Below are positions 8,947-15,777 of a stretch of 15,777 nucleotides of DNA, piece after piece. The notes below the pieces were generated by a model that worked only from the letters and a program-made list of their open reading frames with translations, was not told the DNA's origin and made no database searches. Positions within the stretch are counted from its first letter, which is position 1; each line of letters opens with the position of its first letter. Source of the DNA: Planctomycetaceae bacterium (lineage in GTDB: Bacteria; Planctomycetota; Planctomycetia; Pirellulales; Pirellulaceae); NCBI GenBank assembly GCA_003501565.1, contig DNPC01000133.1, forward strand, positions 1-15,777, read 5' to 3'. Both the position numbers and the translations under genes were made by a program.

Positions 8947-10629
8947 TTATTTCTTTTCTCGATCTTTCGGCCAGGGGAGCACATTGGCTTGCTTTGCCCA
9001 CTGCGTCCATTGAGTCTTTAGATTCTCGACGAGTTCGGGATGTTCGCCTGCTACGTCAGTGGTTTCCGTTCGCACTTCAGAGAGGTCATACAATTCCCAC
9101 TGCGTCGAGTTCGAGCCATTAAGAGTGACCAGTTTCCAGTTGCCCTTGCGAATCGCTGCATGCCGTTCATGTTCCCAGAACAGAGTTCGGTCCACCAATT
9201 TATTTGGGTCTTTGAGATTCTGCAGCAGCGATTGCCCAGATAGAGGCCTGACGGCACTTCCGGCGTAGGCTGTTGGATACTCTGCCTCCGCCACATCGAT
9301 GCAGGTTGCCATCAAGTCAACGACGTGACCAGGTTGGTGAGTGAGCTTACCGCCGCCCACAATCGTTGCGGGCCAGTGGACAATCAGTGGAGTTGCGATA
9401 CCGCCTTCGTGCACCCATCGCTTGTGAAGCCGAAATGGTGTGTTCGAGGCATTGGACCAAGCTTCGCCCTGACTACTCGATCGTGCCGATTTTTTTCGCC
9501 ACTGAGCAAAGTTGGATTTTGTATTCTTATTCCACTGATAGCCGAACATTCCCCCTTCAGCACAACAACCGTTGTCCGACAAAAACAGCAGGAGCGTATT
9601 GTCGAGGCATTTCATCTGCTGTAGCTTCGCAATGATTCTTCCGATGTTTTGATCCATGCGTTCTATCTGAGCTGCATAGATCTCGCGCCGAAATTCTAAT
9701 TCACTCCGGTCAGCTGCAGGCAATGTATCCCATTTAGGGCAGTTCGACGGGGAAAGCTGAGTGTGGCTCGAAACGAGTCCGAGTTGCTTCATGCGTGTGA
9801 GTTTCTGAGCTCGAAGTTTGTCCCAGCCCGCGGAATACCATCCCTGGTATTTATCAATGTTCTCCTGGGGAGCTTCCAGCGGCCAGTGCGGTGCGTTGTA
9901 GGCTGTGTAGAGGAAGAACGGACGATCGTCGTCCTGTGCCTCGTCCAGAAATTTGAGCGACCAGTCAGTGAAGACGTCAGTGGTGTACCACTGGGTTTCG
10001 GAACCGTTGGAACCGAATCCTGTGGACTGTTCTACTGCGTCGTGCATGGGATCCGACGTTGGCGGGACAACCAACCTATCATTGTGATACACCGGACATC
10101 CGGACAGTACTTTGAAGTAACTGTCAACGTGAATGTGTATACCGTAGAAGTGTTCGAAGCCGCGATCGGTCGGCCACTGCCCTTGCTTGTGTCCAACGTG
10201 CCACTTGCCCGTCATCATCGTACGGTACCCGGAGGACTTCAATACTTCCGCGATGGTCACGCATTGCCGATTAAGATGCGGACGGTAGCCTGGTCCTTTG
10301 TCACTGTAGACCATATGTCCCAGACCCGCTTCATGTGGATACAAGCCAGTCAGCAACGAGGCCCGAGTTGGACAACAGCGCCCCGTGTTATAGAACTGGG
10401 TAAATCGCAATCCATCTTCGGCCAATGCATCGAGGTTCGGCGTTTCAATTTCACCCCCATAACAGCCGATATCCGAAAACCCCATGTCGTCCGCCATAAT
10501 CAACACAATGTTCGGACGTTGGCCGTAACACAGTCTCCCTGTTGCCAAACCGGCGAGTATTGCGACACAAGCAATTAGCTTGCAAGCAAATAGAAGATCG
10601 CCAGTCTGATGATGGTTGGCGAAACACAT
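8947..10629 (-). CDS. Secreted arylsulfatase A-like sulfatase with CCPTR motif
   Basis: Predicted exported sulfatase of 560 residues. I chose the ATG at 10629 because it gives a compact signal peptide (hydrophobic core around residues 17-30, cleavage near YGQ-RPN). An ATG at 10752 or a TTG at 10788 would add 41 or 53 Arg-rich residues that do not look like a secretory signal. Motifs: LIMADDMGFSDIGCYGG (D47-D48), C-C-P-T-R-A-S-L-L-T-G with formylglycine Cys85, TGKWHVGH, AYNAPHWPLEAP, and LFLSDNGCCAEGG with D352-N353. The fourth motif position is Thr instead of Ser, a variant that still fits the C-x-[P/A]-x-R core read by the maturation enzyme. It is the first enzyme gene after the regulator and the closest relative of the sulfatase immediately downstream, with only 3 bases between them. 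The 169 bases between this start and the regulator's stop could hold a promoter of its own. Substrate unknown. Confidence 0.95.
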   Translation of the reverse strand: MCFANHHQTGDLLFACKLIACVAILAGLATGRLCYGQRPNIVLIMADDMGFSDIGCYGGEIETPNLDALAEDGLRFTQFYNTGRCCPTRASLLTGLYPHEAGLGHMVYSDKGPGYRPHLNRQCVTIAEVLKSSGYRTMMTGKWHVGHKQGQWPTDRGFEHFYGIHIHVDSYFKVLSGCPVYHNDRLVVPPTSDPMHDAVEQSTGFGSNGSETQWYTTDVFTDWSLKFLDEAQDDDRPFFLYTAYNAPHWPLEAPQENIDKYQGWYSAGWDKLRAQKLTRMKQLGLVSSHTQLSPSNCPKWDTLPAADRSELEFRREIYAAQIERMDQNIGRIIAKLQQMKCLDNTLLLFLSDNGCCAEGGMFGYQWNKNTKSNFAQWRKKSARSSSQGEAWSNASNTPFRLHKRWVHEGGIATPLIVHWPATIVGGGKLTHQPGHVVDLMATCIDVAEAEYPTAYAGSAVRPLSGQSLLQNLKDPNKLVDRTLFWEHERHAAIRKGNWKLVTLNGSNSTQWELYDLSEVRTETTDVAGEHPELVENLKTQWTQWAKQANVLPWPKDREKK

Positions 10630-10798
10630 CGAGAGGATTCCAAGATTAGATTGCGGCGTTGCAGTCCGTCGGCTTACACAGAGCCGCGGCCGCCTTGTTC
10701 TCAGCAACACGGACCAACTGAACAGCCTAGCATGTATTGGCCGCAGAGCCATGAACGAGAGCGTCAGGGCCCTATAATATTTTGTCAAGCACTAGAAA

Positions 10799-11950
10799 TC
10801 ACTGAATCCGAGCGTTGCCGCGAAACTTGGTCGTGGTTGTGCCCGTGACTCGTTTAAACACGGTGTAAAAGTACTCGGGATATTCAAATCCACATAGCGT
10901 AGCAATTTGTTCGGCCGGAAGATCCGTTGTCAGCATCAGTTCCTGTGCACGCTTGATCTGCACGTGACGAATTTCCTCTTGCGGGGTCCGACCGAGATGC
11001 TTTCTAACCTGGCGCTCCAGGGTGCTGCGAGACACCGAACTGTTGCGTACAACGTCTTCGACATTCACACCAAGACAAGCGTGTTCACGAATGTATCGCA
11101 GGGCTGCAGCGACTTCCTTGTCATCGATGGCCACGACGTCGGTTGACTGGCGGGTCGCGATTCCAACGGGCGGAATCAACTGAGAAGTTTGGACGTGCGA
11201 AGCACCGTTCATTAGTTGCGCAAGGCTCTCTGCCGCTCGAAAACCAACGGCCTCGGCGTTTGGAATGACGCTGGAAAGAGGGGGCGAGCAAACTCGGCAC
11301 AACAGTTCGTCGTTATCGACTCCAATAACAGCAACCTGTTCGGGAACTGATAAACCAAGCTTCGAGCACGCGTCGATCACGTGTTGCCCTCGTACATCGT
11401 TGCAAGTCATTACAGCGAACGGAGTCTCGAGCCGGCCCAGCCAGGTCGCTATATGCCGCTGCTCAGCTTCCCATGTACGAGCGCCGCGCCCGTGCCACGC
11501 GGAGGTGTAATGCGAACAAACGAAACCTTCGTCTTCGATCCGCCGTATGAAAGAATCGCCCCTCCGTTCCGACCAGGCCTCATTGCGGAAGCCGCAATAA
11601 GCGAACCGACGGAAGCCACGGTCGATTAGATGTGCAGCCGCCATACTACCAATGGCTTCGTCGTCGCTCCGAACTTGTGGCAAGTCACCATCACCACGCC
11701 GATCGGTTACTTCGACAAGCGGCACTCCGTTTTTTCCTATCGCCTCAATCAACCCGGGCGTTGTAGCGCGCGAGATAATCCCGTCGCCCTGCCAGTCTTT
11801 GAGCCACGCGGGCGGTTGCTTCCACAAATCACGTTGCTCAAGGAACACCGACCATTCATCATGCATCCGCATGTACTTGACGATCCCCGACATGAGATCG
11901 CGACCATAGGCGCTGGAAGTTTCAATAATCAGAGCAACGTGACGTTTCAT
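10799..11950 (-). CDS. XylR-family sugar-responsive regulator (LacI-like sensor plus AraC HTH)
   Basis: Cytoplasmic DNA-binding regulator of 383 residues. Residues ~3-265 are a periplasmic-binding-protein-like sensor of the XylR type: the start VALIIETSSAYGRDLMSGI, DGIISR, AAAHLIDRGF and VAVIGVDNDELLC match that fold. Residues ~280-380 are an AraC-type pair of helix-turn-helix motifs (VEDVVRNSSVSRSTLERQVRKHLG, then AEQIATLCGFEYPEYFYTVFKRVTG). The known E. coli XylR has the same layout, binds xylose and activates transcription; in planctomycetes this family is common beside glycan-degradation genes. I infer that this one senses a sugar released by the downstream enzymes and controls the cluster. 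The start ATG is preceded by AAAGG four bases upstream. That sequence is half of a small dyad, CCTTT-AC-AAAGG at 11955-11966 on the plus strand, which could also hide the ribosome binding site or be an operator. Confidence 0.94.
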   Translation of the reverse strand: MKRHVALIIETSSAYGRDLMSGIVKYMRMHDEWSVFLEQRDLWKQPPAWLKDWQGDGIISRATTPGLIEAIGKNGVPLVEVTDRRGDGDLPQVRSDDEAIGSMAAAHLIDRGFRRFAYCGFRNEAWSERRGDSFIRRIEDEGFVCSHYTSAWHGRGARTWEAEQRHIATWLGRLETPFAVMTCNDVRGQHVIDACSKLGLSVPEQVAVIGVDNDELLCRVCSPPLSSVIPNAEAVGFRAAESLAQLMNGASHVQTSQLIPPVGIATRQSTDVVAIDDKEVAAALRYIREHACLGVNVEDVVRNSSVSRSTLERQVRKHLGRTPQEEIRHVQIKRAQELMLTTDLPAEQIATLCGFEYPEYFYTVFKRVTGTTTTKFRGNARIQ

Positions 11951-12676
11951 AGCGCCTTTACAAAGGAGTTGAGGTTAGTTCTCCTGCACCAAGTCGAGCA
12001 AGCCTATAAGCCTCGCACTAACCATTGCATCAGGGATTTGAGTCTGCAGCGAACCATTTTCACCGATTCTTCTGACAACTTCAATTCCTCAGAATTCGCT
12101 GCACTCACCGTCACTGCGTGAAGATTGGCGGCGTGTCGATTTGATTACAGGTCGTTGCGGAACATGCATCGTCCTCCTGCGGTTTTGCATTGTGTGGGTG
12201 TGCAATCGTCAAAATGCTGCTGGCTCCAGAAAGCTCAGTTTGGCTCGTTCCCCCAGCACAACGTAGTGGCCGCAACCTTCTAAAACAGTGTGTTCGTTCA
12301 AGACAGGTACATGTGTACCTAGATTGCGAATTGCAAACGTCTTTTGGAACCGCCTACGATTTCGCGGGGGGTGCGAGAACCGTCATAACTGGCATGGTCA
12401 TCTACGGCAACTGGCTTCTTCTACCTAAATAGCATGCATTGCCCGCCTGTTACATCCTTCTGCGCCGATAGAATCCGAGACGCGTGATCTCCGGTCGTGT
12501 CCCTACCTCTCAAAGACTGCGCGGTAGATTGACACCAACGACTGGACACCCCGTTCCATCGGTTAGATGCACCAACTCGCTTTGCCAATGTATAGCGCTC
12601 GCGGCGGAAAAATCGGAGGAAGTGTATTCATGCGTTGATAACAGCTCAATAATGCGCGAAGAATCGGAATGGAACG
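11951..12676. other. Divergent intergenic region (726 bases), no convincing gene
   Basis: This region separates the minus-strand regulator from the plus-strand kinase and should contain promoters for both, though I could not pick out a well-spaced -35/-10 pair. Open frames inside it (for example 12190-12432 and 12484-12702) begin at TTG or GTG, lack ribosome binding sites and have no recognisable protein features, so I do not call them. Structures seen: the CCTTT/AAAGG dyad at 11955-11966; a small AATTC-CTCA-GAATT dyad at 12083-12096; and the strong 16-bp dyad at 12305-12320, listed separately. Confidence 0.6.
12305..12320. promoter_or_regulatory. Perfect 16-bp dyad, candidate operator
   Basis: AGGTACA-TG-TGTACCT: two perfectly complementary 7-base arms with a 2-base centre. 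The loop would be too small for a stable RNA hairpin, so a site for a dimeric DNA-binding protein is the better reading. It lies about midway between the divergent regulator and kinase starts (about 355 bases from each). That position fits shared or autoregulatory control, but no second copy was noticed in the window. Confidence 0.45.
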
Positions 12677-14740
12677 ATGACATCGGCAACCAACACAGCT
12701 AGTTCAAGCATTGCTGTCACCGCTGCAACTACCGTCAGGGCGTTACCGTCAGGGCGAGGTAATGCTGAGTCCCAGAGTTCAGCGCTGTGGCAGACGTATG
12801 TTCTCCCTAGCGTTAACTGGGGCGACGCTGCCGATACGATCATTCGCGTTGACAATGAGTATGCAAACGTCGCTGGCCCCCACTATTTGGATTGCTGGCA
12901 CGCAGACGTTGGATGGCACCGGCGACTGCAGGACCTTGCGCCGCCTCCCTTACCGAGCAACGAAGAATCACGTGCGTCGACTGGTGCATTGTCGGGCTCA
13001 TCTGCGGAATTGCCGCCGAGTCCAGCTCTGAGATTTGACACCGACAATGACAGCCTTCGCTCCAACGAGAGCCTCAAGCTCAACTCCGAGATCGAAGATC
13101 GTATTGCAGAAGTTGCTCATGATATCCGCTCGCCGATTGCGGTCGCGAAGCAAATCGTCAGCGCTGTCGCTCAACAAGCTCAGTCAACCGGCACGCTATC
13201 CGGTGGCGAAATCGAATTGCTAGAAATAGCGGCCAGCCGCCTGGTCGAAGCCAACAAATGGGCCGAAGGAGTGCTGGTCCAACGCTGCCTTCAAGATGGG
13301 ACACCTATCAATATACGCCGCCGGTTTTACCCTACGCAGTGGAAAGCAGCTGTCCAACCACTCTTTCATGGCCTCGCTGTTCGCAAGCGAATTCGACTGC
13401 AATGGACCGGCTGGGATCGCTCGCTACCAAGGCTCTACCTTGATGAAAATCAGCTAACGCGAATCGTTCTGAACCTGGTAACGAATGCTATTGAAGCAAG
13501 TCGAATCGGAAGCGAAATAGCAATTCGTGTTGCCGTGCAAAACAATGTAACGCAACAACTCGTTCTAGCAATCGAGGACAAAGGGCAGGGTTTGTCAGAA
13601 TCGACTCTAAAGCAAATCAACTCCAATTCTCTCACTGATTTTTCTCAGACGAGCACCGGATCGGGGTTCGGACTAGGAGTCGCCAAGAGCTTGATTGCTT
13701 CCTTAGGTGGGAGGCTGCGTGCAGAATCGAGTGAGGCTGGAGGCACGTTGATCAGATTAACGCTACCGACCGACAGCCCGCAGTCGCTGCTACGTAGTTG
13801 GCTCGTTCAAGGAATGTCAACACAGGATGCCCAAAGACTTTCTGGAAGCGTCGAAATGTATGCTGTTCGATGTACAGGGCTTTCACCACAGTTTGTCGAT
13901 ACACAACTGCAACAGAGTGCCGGTGGACAGGACTTTGTGTACCGCGTTGGTGTTGACCGCTGGCTGTGGATGACACGCAGTTCTTCGAACGTTCGCTCCG
14001 AGGGCCTTCCTGCGCAGTTGGACGATTCGTTGCGGCGGCTGCGACATATGCAAGGTCGATCCCTGACGCATCGTACCTGCAACGGCCAACTTGTTTATCG
14101 GATTCAATGCTCCGATGCCGACTTGCCCACCGATGACCTTACCAAACGTGTGACCGAAATCGCTCACCTGCTAAGCTCGCAGATCGAGCGAGTGATGGGA
14201 GGACGCGTTCCCTCCGTTGACGACCTCAGCATCCAAGCAGGATCAATCGTCTTTCGGACCAACGAACAAGGCGGCACTCGCCAGGTGCGTCAGGATATGC
14301 CAGGTGCTGTCCCAAGGTCTGCCATGTCGCGGCACCGGAGCTGGGACGCAGGAGGCCAGGATGCGACGATTAGTGTGCCAGGCAAGCCAGCGGGCGAAGA
14401 GAGCCCTAGTGAGGACTCGACGCGCCGACGCGTCGATAGTGAAGGAACAGTAATTCCGGATTCAAAGTCCAGCGTTGTCTCGCAGCTTCCTGGCGGCGAA
14501 CCGATTGCGGTCGTCCAGCAAGACGCAACACCCGCCTTGGTGGCAGGAAGGGCTCAATCTCCGAGTCGGTCAGCGATGCTCCCGAGTCAAAAGATGCCAG
14601 CGGTTCTCAAGGATCCAACGGCGCAGATATCCTCGACAGATTTCGAAAAAGCGATCCTTGAGGTGAACGACATTTGGAAGAAAGATCGCGACATCATCGC
14701 ACGCGCTCATGTGCCGTTGTCAGAGTCCAAACGCGGCTAG
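12677..14740 (+). CDS. Soluble sensor histidine kinase with atypical C-terminal half
   Basis: Cytoplasmic two-component kinase of 687 residues; no transmembrane segment is visible. After a Ser/Thr/Ala-rich start and ~110 residues without a recognised sensor domain, the HisKA helix has the phospho-acceptor H148 (EVAHDIRSPIAVAK). The HATPase domain shows the N box (N266 and N270 in NLVTNAIEA), G1 (D301 in DKGQGL) and G2 (G328-G334, GSGFGLG). This gives a complete set of autophosphorylation residues. Residues ~375-510 follow as an unassigned domain; DFVYRVGVDRWLWMTR around residues 419-434 is placed like the GGDEF loop of diguanylate cyclases but lacks the signature. Residues ~540-660 are rich in Ser, Pro, Gly, Asp and Arg and look disordered. 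No response regulator is adjacent, so the partner is unknown. The start ATG has GGAA only two bases upstream, and no in-frame ATG exists until far inside the gene. A 14-bp out-of-frame duplication lies at codons 18-27. Confidence 0.88.
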   Translation: MTSATNTASSSIAVTAATTVRALPSGRGNAESQSSALWQTYVLPSVNWGDAADTIIRVDNEYANVAGPHYLDCWHADVGWHRRLQDLAPPPLPSNEESRASTGALSGSSAELPPSPALRFDTDNDSLRSNESLKLNSEIEDRIAEVAHDIRSPIAVAKQIVSAVAQQAQSTGTLSGGEIELLEIAASRLVEANKWAEGVLVQRCLQDGTPINIRRRFYPTQWKAAVQPLFHGLAVRKRIRLQWTGWDRSLPRLYLDENQLTRIVLNLVTNAIEASRIGSEIAIRVAVQNNVTQQLVLAIEDKGQGLSESTLKQINSNSLTDFSQTSTGSGFGLGVAKSLIASLGGRLRAESSEAGGTLIRLTLPTDSPQSLLRSWLVQGMSTQDAQRLSGSVEMYAVRCTGLSPQFVDTQLQQSAGGQDFVYRVGVDRWLWMTRSSSNVRSEGLPAQLDDSLRRLRHMQGRSLTHRTCNGQLVYRIQCSDADLPTDDLTKRVTEIAHLLSSQIERVMGGRVPSVDDLSIQAGSIVFRTNEQGGTRQVRQDMPGAVPRSAMSRHRSWDAGGQDATISVPGKPAGEESPSEDSTRRRVDSEGTVIPDSKSSVVSQLPGGEPIAVVQQDATPALVAGRAQSPSRSAMLPSQKMPAVLKDPTAQISSTDFEKAILEVNDIWKKDRDIIARAHVPLSESKRG
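12730..12756. repeat. 13-bp perfect direct repeat (14-bp period) within kinase start region
   Basis: TACCGTCAGGGCG occurs at 12730-12742 and again at 12744-12756, separated by a single T. It falls in codons 18-27 of the histidine kinase. Loss or gain of one 14-bp copy is not a multiple of three and would shift the frame. Confidence 0.85.
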
Positions 14741-14764
14741 AAAAACGGCCGAACAGCCAACACC

Positions 14765-14782
14765 TTGTGAATCATTTCACAA
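14765..14782. promoter_or_regulatory. Perfect dyad matching the CRP/FNR-type consensus
   Basis: TTGTGAA-TCAT-TTCACAA, 7-base arms with a 4-base centre, contains TGTGA-N6-TCACA exactly (14766-14781). This is the classical CRP-type binding pattern of Proteobacteria. It begins 24 bases after the kinase stop and is ~435 bases upstream of the next gene. It could be an operator or a short hairpin at the 3' end of the kinase message; no T-run follows, so it is not a standard terminator. Confidence 0.4.
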
Positions 14783-15204
14783 ACCTCTACGTGACTTGGC
14801 TTCTCAGACGCAGCCAGGACCTACGAAATACCCCGACGAACGGGGAGCGACGGCTGAATCTTTATATATCGCCGCATCGACACCGACGGGCATTTCTTCA
14901 CCGCTCCTTTTCCAATACCAGCATGATTCCCCCTACCATTTGCTGTCCCGAAACACATCAGCTGGTGGCAGTCGCTTCGCTATTCACGATCGAATTTTGG
15001 CCAAAGGAAGACAAAGGAAATCAAAAAACTGGAAACGGGCATCGAAATCCGCTATGTTTACGATCGTCCCCTTGCAGGCTGGCAAAGGCACCTTGCCGAT
15101 CTTTGTGTCTTGCGGAGCCCGCGCCGACAAGCGGCGTGAGCAGATGCTTGCGTGGCGCTTGAGCATCACAGGGACACCATTTAGCCAACGTCCAGAACTC
15201 AAAC

Positions 15205-15211
15205 AAAGGAG
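15205..15211 (+). promoter_or_regulatory. Ribosome binding site deciding the start of the hemerythrin-like gene
   Basis: AAAGGAG is the strongest Shine-Dalgarno match seen at any gene start here. It lies 7 bases before the ATG at 15219, which favours that ATG over the GTG three bases earlier. Confidence 0.7.
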
Positions 15212-15218
15212 CTGAGTG

Positions 15219-15704
15219 ATGTTGTCGTCTCGTCTTTCCCAATCCAGCGGAATCGTAAACGCTGCCTTCTTGATTGAGGTCAAGGAGGCAAATGCTGACG
15301 TCTGGAATTGTTTGCGGCGAGTTCGAGATTTGGCGGCGATGCCGGAGAGTGTTGATCGTGAAGCATTGGCCCATGAGTTCGTTCAAGGGGCGGACGAATT
15401 GTTGGTTCAGCTCGCCAAAGAATTTCAATTGGAAGAAACGCTTGGCTTCATCGCCCCAAGTAGCGGTGCTACGCAGCCTGGTGACCAAACGGATTTGGGA
15501 AAATCCTCACAACAACACCGCGAAATCTACTTGTGTCTGCAAGAAATGTGCGAGCGGGCTGAAGAATCCGAATATCGCGGTACAATTTGTCGCGACCTCA
15601 ACCAGTTTCGCGAGGATTTCGGCAAAGTCGACCAACTGTTGCGGGAGCACGAGAGGTATGAAGCTGAACTGATTCGCGGTCATTTGGGCGCCGATGCCCT
15701 GTAG
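15219..15704 (+). CDS. Hypothetical helical protein, hemerythrin (HHE)-like with incomplete ligands
   Basis: A 161-residue, almost wholly helical, probably cytoplasmic protein without a signal peptide. Four predicted helices lie at about residues 13-40, 46-77, 94-117 and 123-153. The pattern recalls hemerythrin/HHE four-helix bundles: LAKEFQLEETLGF (68-77) resembles the usual HFxxEE segment, QQHREI supplies H100, and LLREHERYEAELI supplies H144 and E148. The histidine expected in the first helix and the one before the EE pair appear replaced (A24/N25, K67/E68), so the diiron/oxygen site may be lost or altered. The start is fixed by the AAAGGAG 7 bases upstream. It follows the histidine kinase on the same strand after a 478-base gap, so it is probably transcribed separately. 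Family assignment is inference from spacing of a few residues; the existence of the gene is well supported. Confidence 0.75.
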   Translation: MLSSRLSQSSGIVNAAFLIEVKEANADVWNCLRRVRDLAAMPESVDREALAHEFVQGADELLVQLAKEFQLEETLGFIAPSSGATQPGDQTDLGKSSQQHREIYLCLQEMCERAEESEYRGTICRDLNQFREDFGKVDQLLREHERYEAELIRGHLGADAL

Positions 15705-15736
15705 CTGTCCAAACATCCACAGGAGTTTGCCACTCG

Positions 15737-15777
15737 GTGACACTGCCTTAGGGTAAGCGTGACACTGCCTTGGGTAA
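15737..15777. repeat. 22-bp tandem repeat running off the right edge
   Basis: GTGACACTGCCTTAGGGTAA at 15737-15756 is followed after GC by GTGACACTGCCTTGGGTAA at 15759-15777. The copies differ only by one missing A. The array starts 32 bases after the hemerythrin-like gene and reaches the window end, so its true length is unknown. Confidence 0.75.

Larger units (their letters stand above)
14741..15218. other. Gap between kinase and hemerythrin-like gene; doubtful small ORF
   Basis: No confident gene. A small frame from ATG 15054 to TGA 15213-15215 (53 codons) ends directly before the next start and has fairly GC-rich third positions, but it has no ribosome binding site and no recognisable motif; its frame stays open upstream to 14709, overlapping the kinase. 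An AT-rich TTTATATAT stretch near 14860 might belong to a promoter for the downstream gene. The TGTGA-N6-TCACA dyad near the left end is listed separately. Confidence 0.5.

Noticed and set aside
9763..10578. Plus-strand open frame of 271 codons
   Set aside because: Antisense shadow of the sulfatase at 8947-10629, which has all catalytic motifs on the minus strand.
10773..10788. TTGACA and TATTAT on the minus strand just after the regulator, as a promoter
   Set aside because: Both hexamers are good individually but only 3 bases apart instead of about 17, and no suitable partner lies at the right spacing for either.
11630..12121. Plus-strand 163-codon frame overlapping the regulator start
   Set aside because: Two thirds lie antisense to the regulator, and the remainder has no coding character or motif.
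12190..12432. 80-codon plus-strand frame in the divergent intergenic region
   Set aside because: TTG start, no ribosome binding site, no motif, and it runs across the candidate operator dyad.
14674..15162. Plus-strand open frame of 162 codons overlapping the kinase end
   Set aside because: It starts at TTG inside the kinase, has no ribosome binding site and gives an Arg/Pro/Cys-rich sequence typical of non-coding frames.

Overview
The window looks like chromosomal DNA of a marine planctomycete of the Rhodopirellula/Pirellula type. I infer this from the density of secreted sulfatases, the moderate GC content, the weak or absent Shine-Dalgarno sequences and the XylR-type regulator; there is no rRNA or other marker gene to confirm it.

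Positions 1-11950 (all minus strand, read right to left) form a sulfated-glycan utilisation cluster. It opens with a XylR/AraC-type sugar-sensing regulator (11950-10799). Two tandem type I sulfatases follow with 3 bases between them (10629-8947 and 8943-7135). Next come a very large two-enzyme protein with GH2 and GH43 glycosidase modules (6860-3432), a third sulfatase (3204-1708), and a fourth, iduronate-2-sulfatase-like sulfatase (1588 to beyond the left edge). All four sulfatases carry a C-x-P-S/T-R formylglycine motif. The enzymes have export signals (one is a possible lipoprotein), so the likely division of labour is removal of sulfate esters followed by hydrolysis of the exposed sugar chain outside the cytoplasm, with the regulator sensing a released sugar. 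No SusC/SusD pair, transporter or formylglycine-generating enzyme is present. The glycan cannot be named from sequence alone.

Positions 11951-12676 are a divergent intergenic region with one clear 16-bp dyad (12305-12320).

Positions 12677-15704 (plus strand) hold a soluble sensor histidine kinase with an unusual C-terminal half (a possible degenerate GGDEF fold plus a long disordered tail), a gap with a perfect TGTGA-N6-TCACA site, and a small four-helix protein resembling hemerythrin/HHE domains with eroded metal ligands. The window ends inside a 22-bp tandem repeat. A second, degenerate tandem repeat of 23-25 bp lies between the GH2-GH43 gene and the third sulfatase.

No tRNA, rRNA, CRISPR array, insertion sequence or convincing rho-independent terminator was seen.
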